Assembly: GCA_963977125.1 (NCBI GenBank)
Contig: CAXBNJ010000003.1
Span: forward strand, 62,001-126,000
DNA: 64,000 bases
Direction: 5' to 3'
Source: UBA2705 sp963977125
GTDB lineage: Bacteria; Pseudomonadota; Alphaproteobacteria; Micavibrionales; Micavibrionaceae
Made by a program: the position numbers and the translations under genes. The notes below the pieces were generated by a model, which saw nothing but the letters and a program-made list of their open reading frames with translations, searched no databases and was not told the DNA's origin. Positions 54,818 through 62,845 of this stretch are shown piece after piece (positions within the stretch are counted from its first letter, which is position 1; every line of letters begins with the position of its first letter).

Positions 54818-56170
54818 TTATTCGCCAGCTTGCTTTTCAGCGAGTTTTTTCTCAAGCCATTGAATAGTGTAATCACCACTAATAAATTCTGGTTGGCTAA
54901 GAATCCACTCATGCAGCGGCAAAGTGGTCTTAACGCCATCAATTACAGTCTCCATAATGGCGCGACGTGCACGATTAATGCATTCTTCGCGGTTGCGACC
55001 ATGAATGATGAGCTTCCCAACCATTGAATCGTAATATGGCGGAATTTTATAGCCATTATAAACGGCACTATCAAAACGTACGCCAAGGCCGCCTGGGCAA
55101 TGGAATTGTGTGATTGTACCAGGGCTTGGCATAAATGTATCAGGGTCTTCCGCATTGATACGACATTCAATGGCGTGACCACGGAAACGAATGCGGTCTT
55201 TATTGATTGAAAGTGGCTCACCTGCGGCGACGCGGATTTGTTCTTGAATAAGATCAACACCAGTAATCATTTCCGTTACAGGGTGTTCAACTTGAATACG
55301 TGTATTCATCTCCATAAAGAAGAATTCGCCGTCTTCATAAAGAAATTCAATCGTCCCTGCACCGCGATAGCCCATTTTACGAATGGTGTCAGCAGATAAT
55401 TGACCGATTGCTTGGCGCTGTTCTTCAGTAAGAATAGGCGAAGGGGCTTCTTCAAGGACTTTTTGATGGCGGCGTTGTAGGGAGCAATCGCGCTCACCTA
55501 AATGTATGGCATTGCCATGTTCGTCACCAAAGACTTGAATTTCAATATGGCGTGGACGGCCTAGATATTTTTCAACATAAACCGTGTCATCTCCAAAATT
55601 GGCTGCGGCTTCTGAGCGCGCTGTTGAATATTGCTCAGCGAAATCTTCTTCACGTTCAACAACTTTCATGCCACGACCGCCGCCGCCTGAGGCCGCTTTG
55701 ATGATGACAGGATAGCCCGCTTTTTTCGCAAATTCTATGCCTTGCTCAGCGCTTTCCAATGCGCCCTCACAGCCCGGTACGACCGGCAAGCCAAGGGCTT
55801 GAACCGTTTGTTTGGCTGTAACTTTATCGCCCATAAGGTCGATATGCTCAGCTTTAGGGCCAATAAAGACAAAACCGTGTTCTTCTACCATACGCGCGAA
55901 CTCAGCGCTTTCTGATAAAAAGCCATATCCAGGGTGGATCGCATCAGCGCCCGTAACGGTGGCCGCTGTTAAGATTGCCGCAATATTTAAATAGCTGTCT
56001 TTGCTGGCTGGAGGGCCAATACAAACTGATTCATCGGCCAAGCGAACGGACATTGAATTCGCATCAGCCGTTGAGTGTACGGCGACAGATTGAATACCCA
56101 TTTCGCGACAAGCACGAATGATACGCAGCGCGATTTCACCACGATTAGCGATTAATATTTTTTTGAACAT
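54818..56170 (-). CDS. accC: Acetyl-CoA carboxylase biotin carboxylase subunit
   Basis: AccC carboxylates the biotin on AccB with ATP and bicarbonate, the first step of fatty-acid synthesis. It is an ATP-grasp enzyme with the glycine-rich loop K158-AASGGGGRGMK at residues 158-169, and MEMNTRIQVEHPVTEMITG in the catalytic part. Length 450 is exact for the family. It ends the aroQ-accB-accC transcript, with 52 bp after accB. Confidence 0.97.
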   Translation of the reverse strand: MFKKILIANRGEIALRIIRACREMGIQSVAVHSTADANSMSVRLADESVCIGPPASKDSYLNIAAILTAATVTGADAIHPGYGFLSESAEFARMVEEHGFVFIGPKAEHIDLMGDKVTAKQTVQALGLPVVPGCEGALESAEQGIEFAKKAGYPVIIKAASGGGGRGMKVVEREEDFAEQYSTARSEAAANFGDDTVYVEKYLGRPRHIEIQVFGDEHGNAIHLGERDCSLQRRHQKVLEEAPSPILTEEQRQAIGQLSADTIRKMGYRGAGTIEFLYEDGEFFFMEMNTRIQVEHPVTEMITGVDLIQEQIRVAAGEPLSINKDRIRFRGHAIECRINAEDPDTFMPSPGTITQFHCPGGLGVRFDSAVYNGYKIPPYYDSMVGKLIIHGRNREECINRARRAIMETVIDGVKTTLPLHEWILSQPEFISGDYTIQWLEKKLAEKQAGE

Positions 56171-56222
56171 GCTGTAACACTTATGTTTTATTTATTAAAA
56201 TTATTACGGCTGAAAATAGCGA

Positions 56223-56684
56223 CTATTCAATAACAACCAGAACTTCACCAAATTCAACAGGGTGCTCATTATTAATGAGGATCTGTGTGATCGTGCCTGA
56301 TTTTGGTGCTTTAATCGGGTTCATAACCTTCATCGCTTCGATAATCAGTAATGTATCGCCTTCATTGACTGAAGAGCCTTTACTAATAAAGTTCGGCGCG
56401 CTTGGCTCTGGTGACATATAGGCTGTACCAACCATCGGTGAACAAACAGCGCCCGGATGTGTAGACACATCAGCAGAAGGCAGCTCTTTTGAAGCGATTT
56501 GTGGTGTTGTTGGGTCAGAGTACATTTGTGCAGGCGCAGCCATTTGTGGCTGGCTAGCATATACGTTGCCACCTTTATTGATGCGAATCATTTGATCCCC
56601 ATCAACGACTTCGATCTCAGTAAGACCCGTGTCGTCAAGAATTTCAGCGAGTTGTTTAATTGCGTCTGTATTAATTTTCATCAA
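56223..56684 (-). CDS. accB: Biotin carboxyl carrier protein
   Basis: AccB carries biotin between AccC and the transferase subunits. The C-terminal biotinyl domain has the motif EAMKVMNPI with the biotin lysine at residue 119. A proline/alanine-rich linker (about residues 42-80) joins it to the N-terminal domain. Length 153 is usual. It lies upstream of accC and downstream of aroQ (116 bp). Confidence 0.96.
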   Translation of the reverse strand: MMKINTDAIKQLAEILDDTGLTEIEVVDGDQMIRINKGGNVYASQPQMAAPAQMYSDPTTPQIASKELPSADVSTHPGAVCSPMVGTAYMSPEPSAPNFISKGSSVNEGDTLLIIEAMKVMNPIKAPKSGTITQILINNEHPVEFGEVLVVIE

Positions 56685-56800
56685 ACATTATCCTGTTTGT
56701 AGTTTAGAAACCATCGCATCTGATTATAGAATATTAAAGCAGATGTCAAATAATCTCGTTTATTTTTTACCAACCATAGCTTAATGGTAGGCCCTGAATC

Positions 56801-57235
56801 TTAGTTTTGTGTAGATAACCACTCAAGCGCCATAACGTAACCTTTTGCGCCTTTGCCCGCTATGCGGTGGTCTGCGCAAGGCTCAATGTAAGAGAAATGG
56901 CGGAAGGCTTCGCGATTTTTCGGCTCAGAGATATGCACTTCAACAATCTTACCATCAAACAGCTCTAAGGCGTCATGCAAAGCGACGGAGCTATGTGTAT
57001 AAGCGCCGCCATTAATGATGAGTGCGTCAAACGTACCGCGCGCTTGCTGAATCCATGTGACAAGCTCACCTTCATAGTTTGATTGTCTAAAATCAATGCT
57101 GCTCTCGGCTTTATCTTGCACGGCGTTGCGGCAGAGCGTTTCAATATCAGCAAGAGTCTCGTGGCCATATATGGCTGGATCGCGAAGTCCGAGCATATTT
57201 AAATTAGGGCCGTTGAGAATAAGGATCTTCATCAT
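56801..57235 (-). CDS. aroQ: Type II 3-dehydroquinate dehydratase
   Basis: AroQ removes water from 3-dehydroquinate in the shikimate pathway. The motif LILNGPNLNMLGLRDPAIYG holds the catalytic tyrosine, FRQSNYEGELVTWIQ and LIINGGAYTHSSVALHDAL follow, and the catalytic His is in VEVHISEPKNREAFRH. Length 144 is normal. It precedes accB and accC, the classical proteobacterial order. Confidence 0.97.
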   Translation of the reverse strand: MMKILILNGPNLNMLGLRDPAIYGHETLADIETLCRNAVQDKAESSIDFRQSNYEGELVTWIQQARGTFDALIINGGAYTHSSVALHDALELFDGKIVEVHISEPKNREAFRHFSYIEPCADHRIAGKGAKGYVMALEWLSTQN

Positions 57236-57366
57236 TTGTGCCTGTTTATATTGTCTTTTATAGCGTCTTTATTTCAATACATATATCAGCGCTTAGAATA
57301 GAGGGATAATCATCCGAGGTCAAAAAGTCTTTGGGTTGAGGGGTGCTTATGCAGGGTCTTTGTGGT

Positions 57367-58173
57367 TTACAGCTCACGCGTTAGGGCTTTAAAGGCACTG
57401 CGTGCGGGGCGGTCAAGCAGCAAGGTCGCGCTTTTATCTTGATCTGTGGTGATTTCAAAACTGGCGACCGATGTGCCTTTTGGGGCGATATAGGTGACAC
57501 CATCAATATCGAGGCGTTGATCACGTTTGACATTTTCCGGATTCATTTCAATCAAAAGCTTGGCCTCTTCTGGATAAACAAAAGATTTAAAGTTTAGCGG
57601 TGAGCAAACGGCGCTGCCCGTAAGAATGAAAGCTGCGAGTGATAAATCTAATGCGCTGCCGCCTTCGGCATAGGCTTTGGCCGTAGAGCCAAAAGGCGTT
57701 GCAAAAGTCAGGCCATTCCCCATGATTCTCTGGTCGTTACCTTCAACATCTAAATCCTTGAGGTGAACAAGGGAGGCTTGACCATTATTGCTCATTACTG
57801 CGGCATCGGTAAAAGCATATTTAATCGCGCGGGTCTTATCTTTATGAAGGATATCAATGCGTAAGGGCTTTAATAAATAACGATGCGCGTTGTTAATCAT
57901 TGTTTCTAAGTCATTGGCTTCAGGGTTTACGCGATTCATCCAAAACCCAACACTATTACTATCGTCGCGACATTGACCGATCACAGCTTTGTGAAAGGCA
58001 TCACGCAATGCATAAAGCAGTGATCCGTCGCCACCAATAGCGCAAATGGTTGGGGCTTGCTTTTGTGTTGACTGTCCGTATTTAGAAATCATTTTTTCTT
58101 GTAATTCAACCGACTTAGCATCGCTTGGATTAGCTATGAAATGAAATTGTGCTGTTGAGTTTTTATTGCTCAT
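57367..58173 (-). CDS. NAD kinase-like protein
   Basis: The GGDGS motif is at residues 47-51 and the second NAD kinase motif, GLTFATPFGSTAKAYAEGGSAL, is present, so this is a member of the ATP-NAD kinase family that makes NADP. The NE(V/L) substrate motif is poorly preserved (TDAAVMSNNG), and at 268 residues with a divergent C-terminus it is less canonical than most bacterial NadK. Activity on NAD is likely but not certain from sequence. Confidence 0.8.
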   Translation of the reverse strand: MSNKNSTAQFHFIANPSDAKSVELQEKMISKYGQSTQKQAPTICAIGGDGSLLYALRDAFHKAVIGQCRDDSNSVGFWMNRVNPEANDLETMINNAHRYLLKPLRIDILHKDKTRAIKYAFTDAAVMSNNGQASLVHLKDLDVEGNDQRIMGNGLTFATPFGSTAKAYAEGGSALDLSLAAFILTGSAVCSPLNFKSFVYPEEAKLLIEMNPENVKRDQRLDIDGVTYIAPKGTSVASFEITTDQDKSATLLLDRPARSAFKALTREL

Positions 58174-58275
58174 AAATACGCCTAATGCTTGATTTTTTTA
58201 ATATATAGCGAGCATAAATAACATTGGCGCGTATAATATGTCAATAAAAATATCGGAAATGGGGTGGGGGAATGA

Positions 58276-58542
58276 TTAGGATTTATCTTCGTCTATCATG
58301 TAGCGAAGATTATCCGTTACGCGGTTTTTGTCCGCAGCGTCAATTTGGCGGCGTGCTTGCTCTAGGGGCGAATTCTCTTTGCCTTCAAGCTGGGCGCGAA
58401 TCTCATCTAACGTGTCTTCGCCGATGACGTCGCGCGCTTTACGAGAATTAGCTAAAGCTTGTGCGCGTAACTTTGCGCTGTTTTTCTGCGCGGCCGCCTC
58501 AGCTTTTTTCTTTTGCTTGTCTTTATTACCAAATGAAAACAT
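58276..58542 (-). CDS. Hypothetical small protein, 88 residues
   Basis: Very charged and helical, with a lysine-rich N-terminus (NKDKQKKKAEAAAQKN) and a conserved-looking middle (SRKARDVIGEDTLDEIRAQL). No membrane segment or known domain. It is 15 bp downstream of the IalB gene on the same strand and so probably co-transcribed with it. Confidence 0.6.
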   Translation of the reverse strand: MFSFGNKDKQKKKAEAAAQKNSAKLRAQALANSRKARDVIGEDTLDEIRAQLEGKENSPLEQARRQIDAADKNRVTDNLRYMIDEDKS

Positions 58543-58557
58543 AGCCCAATCTTTGCT

Positions 58558-59076
58558 TTAGCCTTTTACGCCACAAGCATTATTGATCGCTTCATAGGCC
58601 TTAGAAGAGCCTTTTAGCGAGAATGTATCTGTCGTTTTTGTGCCACGCTTAGAGTAGCCAATAACGGTCATTTTGCTGCCGCGTTTTATTGCGTCGATAA
58701 TTTTTTGGTCTTCTTTAGGGCCAGATGTCCACGCATTTTCAGCATCTGTAAATAATGTGAAATTCCATTTGCCATCGATGCTGATTTTTACTTCTGAATC
58801 GACTTTATAGGGGTAGCCAGCCGCATAAGAAAATTCATTTTTAGTGCCATCCGCTTTACGGTGTGTGATAAACGCAAATATATCGCCGCGCACCGTATAG
58901 TTGCCTTTGTCGGCGGCAGGTTTACTTGCCATGAAGCATACGCTCTGACCGTCTTCTTTATAGCTATGGGCTGACCAATCGCCATATTGACCGATTAGGT
59001 CCGTATCTGCGGCTAAAGCCGGCATAGAAAAGCCAGTAAAAAGGAATAGAGAGGCGAGTAGAGCAATTTTTTTCAT
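58558..59076 (-). CDS. IalB-family (invasion-associated locus B) protein
   Basis: A signal peptide (residues 1-22, FLFTGFSMPALA) precedes a beta-rich domain with the family pattern YGDWSAHSYKEDGQSVCFMAS and a closing GSSKAYEAINNACG with two cysteines likely bonded. The family is named for Bartonella invasion protein IalB, but most members are in free-living alphaproteobacteria and have no defined role. Start ATG 59076 follows the signal peptide; the frame opens at 59139. Confidence 0.9.
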   Translation of the reverse strand: MKKIALLASLFLFTGFSMPALAADTDLIGQYGDWSAHSYKEDGQSVCFMASKPAADKGNYTVRGDIFAFITHRKADGTKNEFSYAAGYPYKVDSEVKISIDGKWNFTLFTDAENAWTSGPKEDQKIIDAIKRGSKMTVIGYSKRGTKTTDTFSLKGSSKAYEAINNACGVKG

Positions 59077-59203
59077 GATAAATTCGTTCTTATGAGGTGA
59101 TGAATTGGGACAGATACAGAAGGTCTGGCAGAAAGCCAATAGGGCATAGCGAGATGCCTATATAATAATATAACAACAATATCGGACATAATAAAGTAAA
59201 AAC

Positions 59204-59233
59204 TGATCCGTTTTGCTTCTGCGTGCGTATTAA
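59204..59233 (+). promoter_or_regulatory. Putative ECF11-type promoter upstream of ECF sigma gene
   Basis: TGATCC (59204-59209) is followed after 18 bp by TATTAA at 59228-59233. TGATCC with an 18-bp gap and a TA-rich -10 matches the promoter recognised by the RpoE/ChrR (ECF11) group in Rhodobacter, so this is a likely autoregulatory site. The predicted start of transcription is about 59240, upstream of the sigma ATG at 59308. Confidence 0.6.
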
Positions 59234-59307
59234 GCATAAGTTTGAGTAATATCTTGAATACTAAGAAAGGCTTTGCCTGCGTGTTTGTTTCATATCATAA
59301 TAGCGTC

Positions 59308-59967
59308 ATGGATAATGATGGTCTACATAGCGTGATGTCTAAAACGCAACCCGATAAGCAAAAGCTGCGTGCGGGGGCAAGCGCGGCGCCGAAAAGCTTT
59401 GATGCTTTATTGCTTGCTGTTGGGCAGAATAAAGACAGGGCGGCGTTTATGGCCCTATTCGATTATTTTGCGCCGCGTATTAAGTCTTATTTACTGAAGG
59501 GTGGTTTGAGCCTTGATGAAGCTGATGAGTTGGCGCAAGAAACCATGCTTATGGTCTGGCAAAAATCTGAACTGTACAAGCCGGATCGTGCCGCGGCGAG
59601 TACATGGATATTTACCATTGCGCGTAATAAGCGTACAGATTATTTTAGAAAAAATAGCCGCCTTTTAGTGCAACCACCCGAAAAATTCAATGCAATAGAA
59701 AGCGAAGACGCGTCCGTTTTTGACCAATTCTATGCGCAGGAACTAAGCCAAGAAATTGATTCGGCTTTAGAAGATCTGTCACCAGATCAAATCAGTATTA
59801 TCAAAAAAGCCTATTATGAAGATAAGCCTCATGCTCAAATTGCAGACGAGACGGGTTTGCCTTTAGGGACGGTTAAATCAAGGATTCGCTTGGCCATGCA
59901 AAAGTTAAGAAAAACCCTAAATGCTTCTGAGAGTAACACTATGCAACGTCGTAAGGAGCATCGCTAA
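59308..59967 (+). CDS. ECF RNA polymerase sigma factor, RpoE/SigE (ECF11) type
   Basis: A group IV sigma-70 factor with region 2 (FDYFAPRIKSYLLKGGLSLD, AQETMLMVWQ) and region 4 helix-turn-helix (PHAQIADETGLPLGTVKSRIRLAM). Its partner gene encodes a ChrR-type anti-sigma, so it is of the ECF11 type that responds to singlet oxygen in Rhodobacter. The start ATG at 59308 gives about 219 residues; the frame opens at 59242, but that would leave no leader after the predicted promoter. The stop overlaps the anti-sigma start by one base. Confidence 0.92.
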   Translation: MDNDGLHSVMSKTQPDKQKLRAGASAAPKSFDALLLAVGQNKDRAAFMALFDYFAPRIKSYLLKGGLSLDEADELAQETMLMVWQKSELYKPDRAAASTWIFTIARNKRTDYFRKNSRLLVQPPEKFNAIESEDASVFDQFYAQELSQEIDSALEDLSPDQISIIKKAYYEDKPHAQIADETGLPLGTVKSRIRLAMQKLRKTLNASESNTMQRRKEHR

Positions 59968-60674
59968 TGGTTGAAACTGTGTTGGGAAATAAGAGCCAAG
60001 AATTATTGCTTGAATATGCTGCGGGCGTTTTGGATGATGCGCGCCGCTTTATGATTGACGCACATTTGCGCATGAATGAGCGCTGCCGCGAAGATGTTGA
60101 GCTTTGTGAAGAGATTGGCGGCTATCTGCTGTCTAAAGATTGTGAATATGCACAAATGAAGGAGACGTCACGCGATCGTATGATGGCGCTTCTCGATGAA
60201 TGTCTTGATGATCGAGAATTAGATGGCTCAGCTCATGATAATCAGTGTATGCAAACTGTCGCTCTGTTGAAATCAATGGGAATCTCAGGCGAGCTGATTG
60301 AGCATTTAGAGCGCTCATGCCGCGTGGGCTGTGTGCCATCAAATTGGTCGCGCCTTCTCAATCAAAAAATAAGATATTTGAATATTGATGCTGCTTGCGA
60401 AAAATCTACGATTCGCCTTGTGCGTATTGCAGCCGGTACGCATGTGCCTACACATAGCCATAATGGCGATGAGTTCACATTAATTCTAGCGGGGCAAATG
60501 AGTGATGAGTTTGGGCACTATAATGCGGGGGATTTAGTTATTCGCCGCCATGGTGAAATTCATACGCCGCAAATCGGGGCGGCCGAAGACTGTGTGTGCT
60601 TGGCGCTGACATATCACCCTGTCGTGATGAAAAAGCCCGTTATGCGCGCATTAAATATATTTTATCGCTTTTAA
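59967..60674 (+). CDS. chrR: ChrR-family anti-sigma factor
   Basis: ChrR binds and inhibits its cognate ECF sigma factor until released by singlet oxygen. The N-terminal anti-sigma domain shows LLLEYAAGVL and AHLRMNERC. Of the four zinc ligands known in Rhodobacter ChrR (His6, His31, Cys35, Cys38), two are kept here (His33, Cys40) and two are replaced (Asn8 and Asn37). The C-terminal cupin domain keeps its metal ligands, THSHNGDE (His163, His165, Glu169) and His199. Length 235. The ATG overlaps the sigma stop codon, so the pair is translationally coupled. Confidence 0.9.
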   Translation: MVETVLGNKSQELLLEYAAGVLDDARRFMIDAHLRMNERCREDVELCEEIGGYLLSKDCEYAQMKETSRDRMMALLDECLDDRELDGSAHDNQCMQTVALLKSMGISGELIEHLERSCRVGCVPSNWSRLLNQKIRYLNIDAACEKSTIRLVRIAAGTHVPTHSHNGDEFTLILAGQMSDEFGHYNAGDLVIRRHGEIHTPQIGAAEDCVCLALTYHPVVMKKPVMRALNIFYRF

Positions 60675-60765
60675 GGCTGTTGGTTGGCTTATGAATTAAT
60701 AGGCAAAGCCTGTTGCGCCATGAGGTATTATGGTTGCGCATCATAGTTACGCATTAGACTCATGC

Positions 60766-60794
60766 AAAAAGGCCAGATAAAATCTGGCCTTTTT
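60766..60794. terminator. Bidirectional terminator after chrR
   Basis: AAAAAGGCCAGAT pairs perfectly with ATCTGGCCTTTTT around a 3-nt loop, with T and A runs. It separates chrR from the convergent hypothetical gene. Confidence 0.9.
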
Positions 60795-60823
60795 TAATTC
60801 GGTTTATTGGGCTGATAGGCCCA

Positions 60824-61462
60824 TTAACAAATTGGCGCTTCAACGCTAATTGGAAGATCGGCTGCGATAGGGTCATCATCCAACATTTGGATCATGCCTG
60901 TTGGCTCAACAGCGAAATTCGCAATAAACAAAGCGTTTGAATAAAAAACAACGGCATCACAGAGGAAGTCGCCTTTTTCATTTTTGCCTTCATATGTCGC
61001 AGGGCGCACAGTGCCTTCGATAACGGAGCGTGTATTATCATCCATTTCTTTAGGGATGTAATCACCGCCAGCTTCTTCAGCAATTAAGAATGGGCCTTCT
61101 TCGCCACGAACAAAAAAGCAGAAGAATTTTAAGTAATCAATGACATTTTCTTCAGTAACGCTAATCGGCGCTTTTGTATTCACATCGTGAATTGGCGCGG
61201 ACAGACCGTTTAGACGATAAAGCGCGCCTTGATCTGTTAGGTAATAAGCAACTAAATCGCCAGGGGTCCATGCAGGATCTTGAATGCGAACTAAAGCAAC
61301 GCGGTCATAAAAGGGAAGGGAGCGCCAATGCACTTTTGTTGTGCCTTCGCTAGTTTTGAATTTGCCGTCAATGGGATCAACTTGGCTTAGAAATCCTTTA
61401 AGCTGTTCGCCCGTAACTGCATTCCAGCCGTCTATTTCAGGATTATCTTTAAATGCGTACAT
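60824..61462 (-). CDS. Hypothetical protein, 212 residues
   Basis: I recognise no family. The protein is acidic, beta-rich looking, without signal peptide or membrane segment. Patterns include WRSLPFYDRVALVRIQDP and GDLVAYYLTDQGALYRLNGL. It is convergent with chrR and stands alone upstream of the rpmH region. RBS near the start is GTAAG, weak. Confidence 0.55.
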   Translation of the reverse strand: MYAFKDNPEIDGWNAVTGEQLKGFLSQVDPIDGKFKTSEGTTKVHWRSLPFYDRVALVRIQDPAWTPGDLVAYYLTDQGALYRLNGLSAPIHDVNTKAPISVTEENVIDYLKFFCFFVRGEEGPFLIAEEAGGDYIPKEMDDNTRSVIEGTVRPATYEGKNEKGDFLCDAVVFYSNALFIANFAVEPTGMIQMLDDDPIAADLPISVEAPIC

Positions 61463-61822
61463 GTTTATACTTACCTTATGTAATATTTATCGAGAACTCT
61501 TTGCGCTGACTAGATTACTCTAAAGGAAAACGAGCTGCAAGCTTTTCATGATTATCTCATTAAAATAATATGTTAAGCTCTAATTCAGCGCATGAAGCAT
61601 GCCCTTAAGAGAGTTGCATAAAATACTTTAATGAAGTGTTAAAGCAACGGCTTTAGTTGACGCGCTCAGGGGCTGGTGCTATAAGAAAGTCAGATAAAAA
61701 CAGCTTAGAAAGCCGCTAAATCACAGCGCAGAATCAAGAAAGCGCTAAATTTGTGTTTTTTTGCTTGAATAATGCGCAGGATTAGACTAGCTTGCGGTCT
61801 TAAATTTAAAAAGGTAAGAGAA
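61463..61822. other. Intergenic region upstream of rpmH
   Basis: No gene is seen in these 360 bp. It holds two possible sigma-70 promoters reading toward rpmH (best at 61657-61685; a weaker TTGCTT-N16-TAGACT at 61761-61788) and the promoter of the divergent hypothetical gene on the left. DnaA-box-like repeats of a replication origin were looked for and not found. Confidence 0.6.
61657..61685 (+). promoter_or_regulatory. Sigma-70 promoter for rpmH
   Basis: TTGACG and TATAAG are separated by 17 bp. Transcription would begin near 61692, leaving a leader of about 130 nt before the rpmH start at 61823. Confidence 0.6.
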
Positions 61823-61957
61823 ATGAAACGTACATTCCAACCAAGTAACCTCGTTCGCGCACGTCGCCATGGTTTCCGTTCACGTATGGCTACAAAAAAT
61901 GGCCGTCTAGTATTGGCACGCCGTAGAGCTAAAGGCCGTAAAGACTTAAGCGCATAA
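61823..61957 (+). CDS. rpmH: 50S ribosomal protein L34
   Basis: The 44-residue product is L34, start to end conserved: MKRTFQPSNLVRARRHGFRS, then ATKNGRLVLARRRAKGRKDL. ATG 61823 has AAGGTAAGAG just upstream. It heads rpmH-rnpA-yidD-yidC, the universal cluster. Confidence 0.98.
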   Translation: MKRTFQPSNLVRARRHGFRSRMATKNGRLVLARRRAKGRKDLSA

Positions 61958-62017
61958 TCGCTTAGCTTTTGGCTATGCTTTTACGAAATCTCGTTTAAAT
62001 TAAGCGAAAGATTTAAA

Positions 62018-62431
62018 ATGTCCAATTGGCAAAAAAATACAGCCAAGCTAGGGCGCTTAAAGAAACGACAAGAATTTAAAGACACCCAGCTTCGTGGTAA
62101 AAGCTGGGTGTCTTCTTGCGTGATCGTGCAGTTTTATCCCAAGCTTGATGCGCAGCTGGGCTGTCGCGTTGGCTATACCGTCAGCAAAAAAGTCAGTAAA
62201 TTGGCTGTTGAGCGCAATCGTATCAAACGCCGCTTACGGGCCGCTGTTGATGATATTTTTCCTGAATCAGCTAAAGATAATACTGATTATGTGCTTATTG
62301 GCCGTGATAAAGCGCTGCTGGCTGATTATGATGCGATTAAAAAAGATCTGAAATGGTGCTTAAAGCGCCTGCATCATAATGAAGCGCTAGAAAAGAAAAC
62401 AGTGGCAACGCGCTGTGAAAAGGGCGCATAA
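62018..62431 (+). CDS. rnpA: Ribonuclease P protein component
   Basis: RnpA is the protein subunit of RNase P, which cuts the 5' leader from pre-tRNA. The basic signature KLAVERNRIKRRLRAAV is present. Length 137 is slightly long, due to N- and C-terminal extensions. A perfect 12-bp inverted repeat lies inside its N-terminal coding part (62081-62112). It is 60 bp after rpmH. Confidence 0.96.
   Translation: MSNWQKNTAKLGRLKKRQEFKDTQLRGKSWVSSCVIVQFYPKLDAQLGCRVGYTVSKKVSKLAVERNRIKRRLRAAVDDIFPESAKDNTDYVLIGRDKALLADYDAIKKDLKWCLKRLHHNEALEKKTVATRCEKGA
62081..62112 (+). repeat. Perfect 12-bp hairpin inside rnpA coding region
   Basis: GACACCCAGCTT (62081-62092) and AAGCTGGGTGTC (62101-62112) are exactly complementary around an 8-nt loop. 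The stem lies about 63 nt into rnpA. It is GC-rich and could slow translation or hold processing between rpmH and rnpA. No T run follows, so it is not an ordinary terminator. Confidence 0.85.
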
Positions 62432-62434
62432 GTG

Positions 62435-62770
62435 ATGGCTGTGCTTTATTGGTTTCGCCGAATACTGTGCCGTTTTATTGATGTATATCAATATATTTTG
62501 TCGCCGATTATCGGTCGTCAATGTCGATTTCACCCCACATGTTCGGAATATATGCGCGGTGCGATTATGAAGCACGGTATTTTAAAGGGCGTTTTCCTAG
62601 GCTCGCGGCGAATAAGTTGCTGTCAGCCTTATTATAAAGGTACTTATCAAGATTTAGTGCCAGAAACGTTTGAATGGAAACAATTATTTCGCTATAAACA
62701 AGCCAAGACGACGAACAAGCAGATGAACGACCCGACGACAGCTCGTGCAGAAGAGCTTGAAGAAAAGTAG
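62435..62770 (+). CDS. yidD: Membrane protein insertion efficiency factor YidD
   Basis: YidD is a small membrane-associated helper of YidC-dependent insertion. The family core is present: LSPIIGRQCRFHPTCSEYM with conserved cysteines, and a second half with CCQPYYKGTYQD. The C-terminal 25 residues are an extra tail. It starts just after rnpA (ATG 62435; GTG 62432 possible). Confidence 0.94.
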   Translation: MAVLYWFRRILCRFIDVYQYILSPIIGRQCRFHPTCSEYMRGAIMKHGILKGVFLGSRRISCCQPYYKGTYQDLVPETFEWKQLFRYKQAKTTNKQMNDPTTARAEELEEK

Positions 62771-62845
62771 AAGTTAAGAAGATGTGCGCCGATAAGCACG
62801 TCAAAGACCAAGAAATCTTAAGTTGAAGAGTAAAAGGATATTCTA

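Noticed and set aside
61463..61822. Replication origin near rpmH
   Set aside because: No cluster of DnaA-box-like sequences and no dnaA gene is present; in alphaproteobacteria the origin is usually elsewhere.
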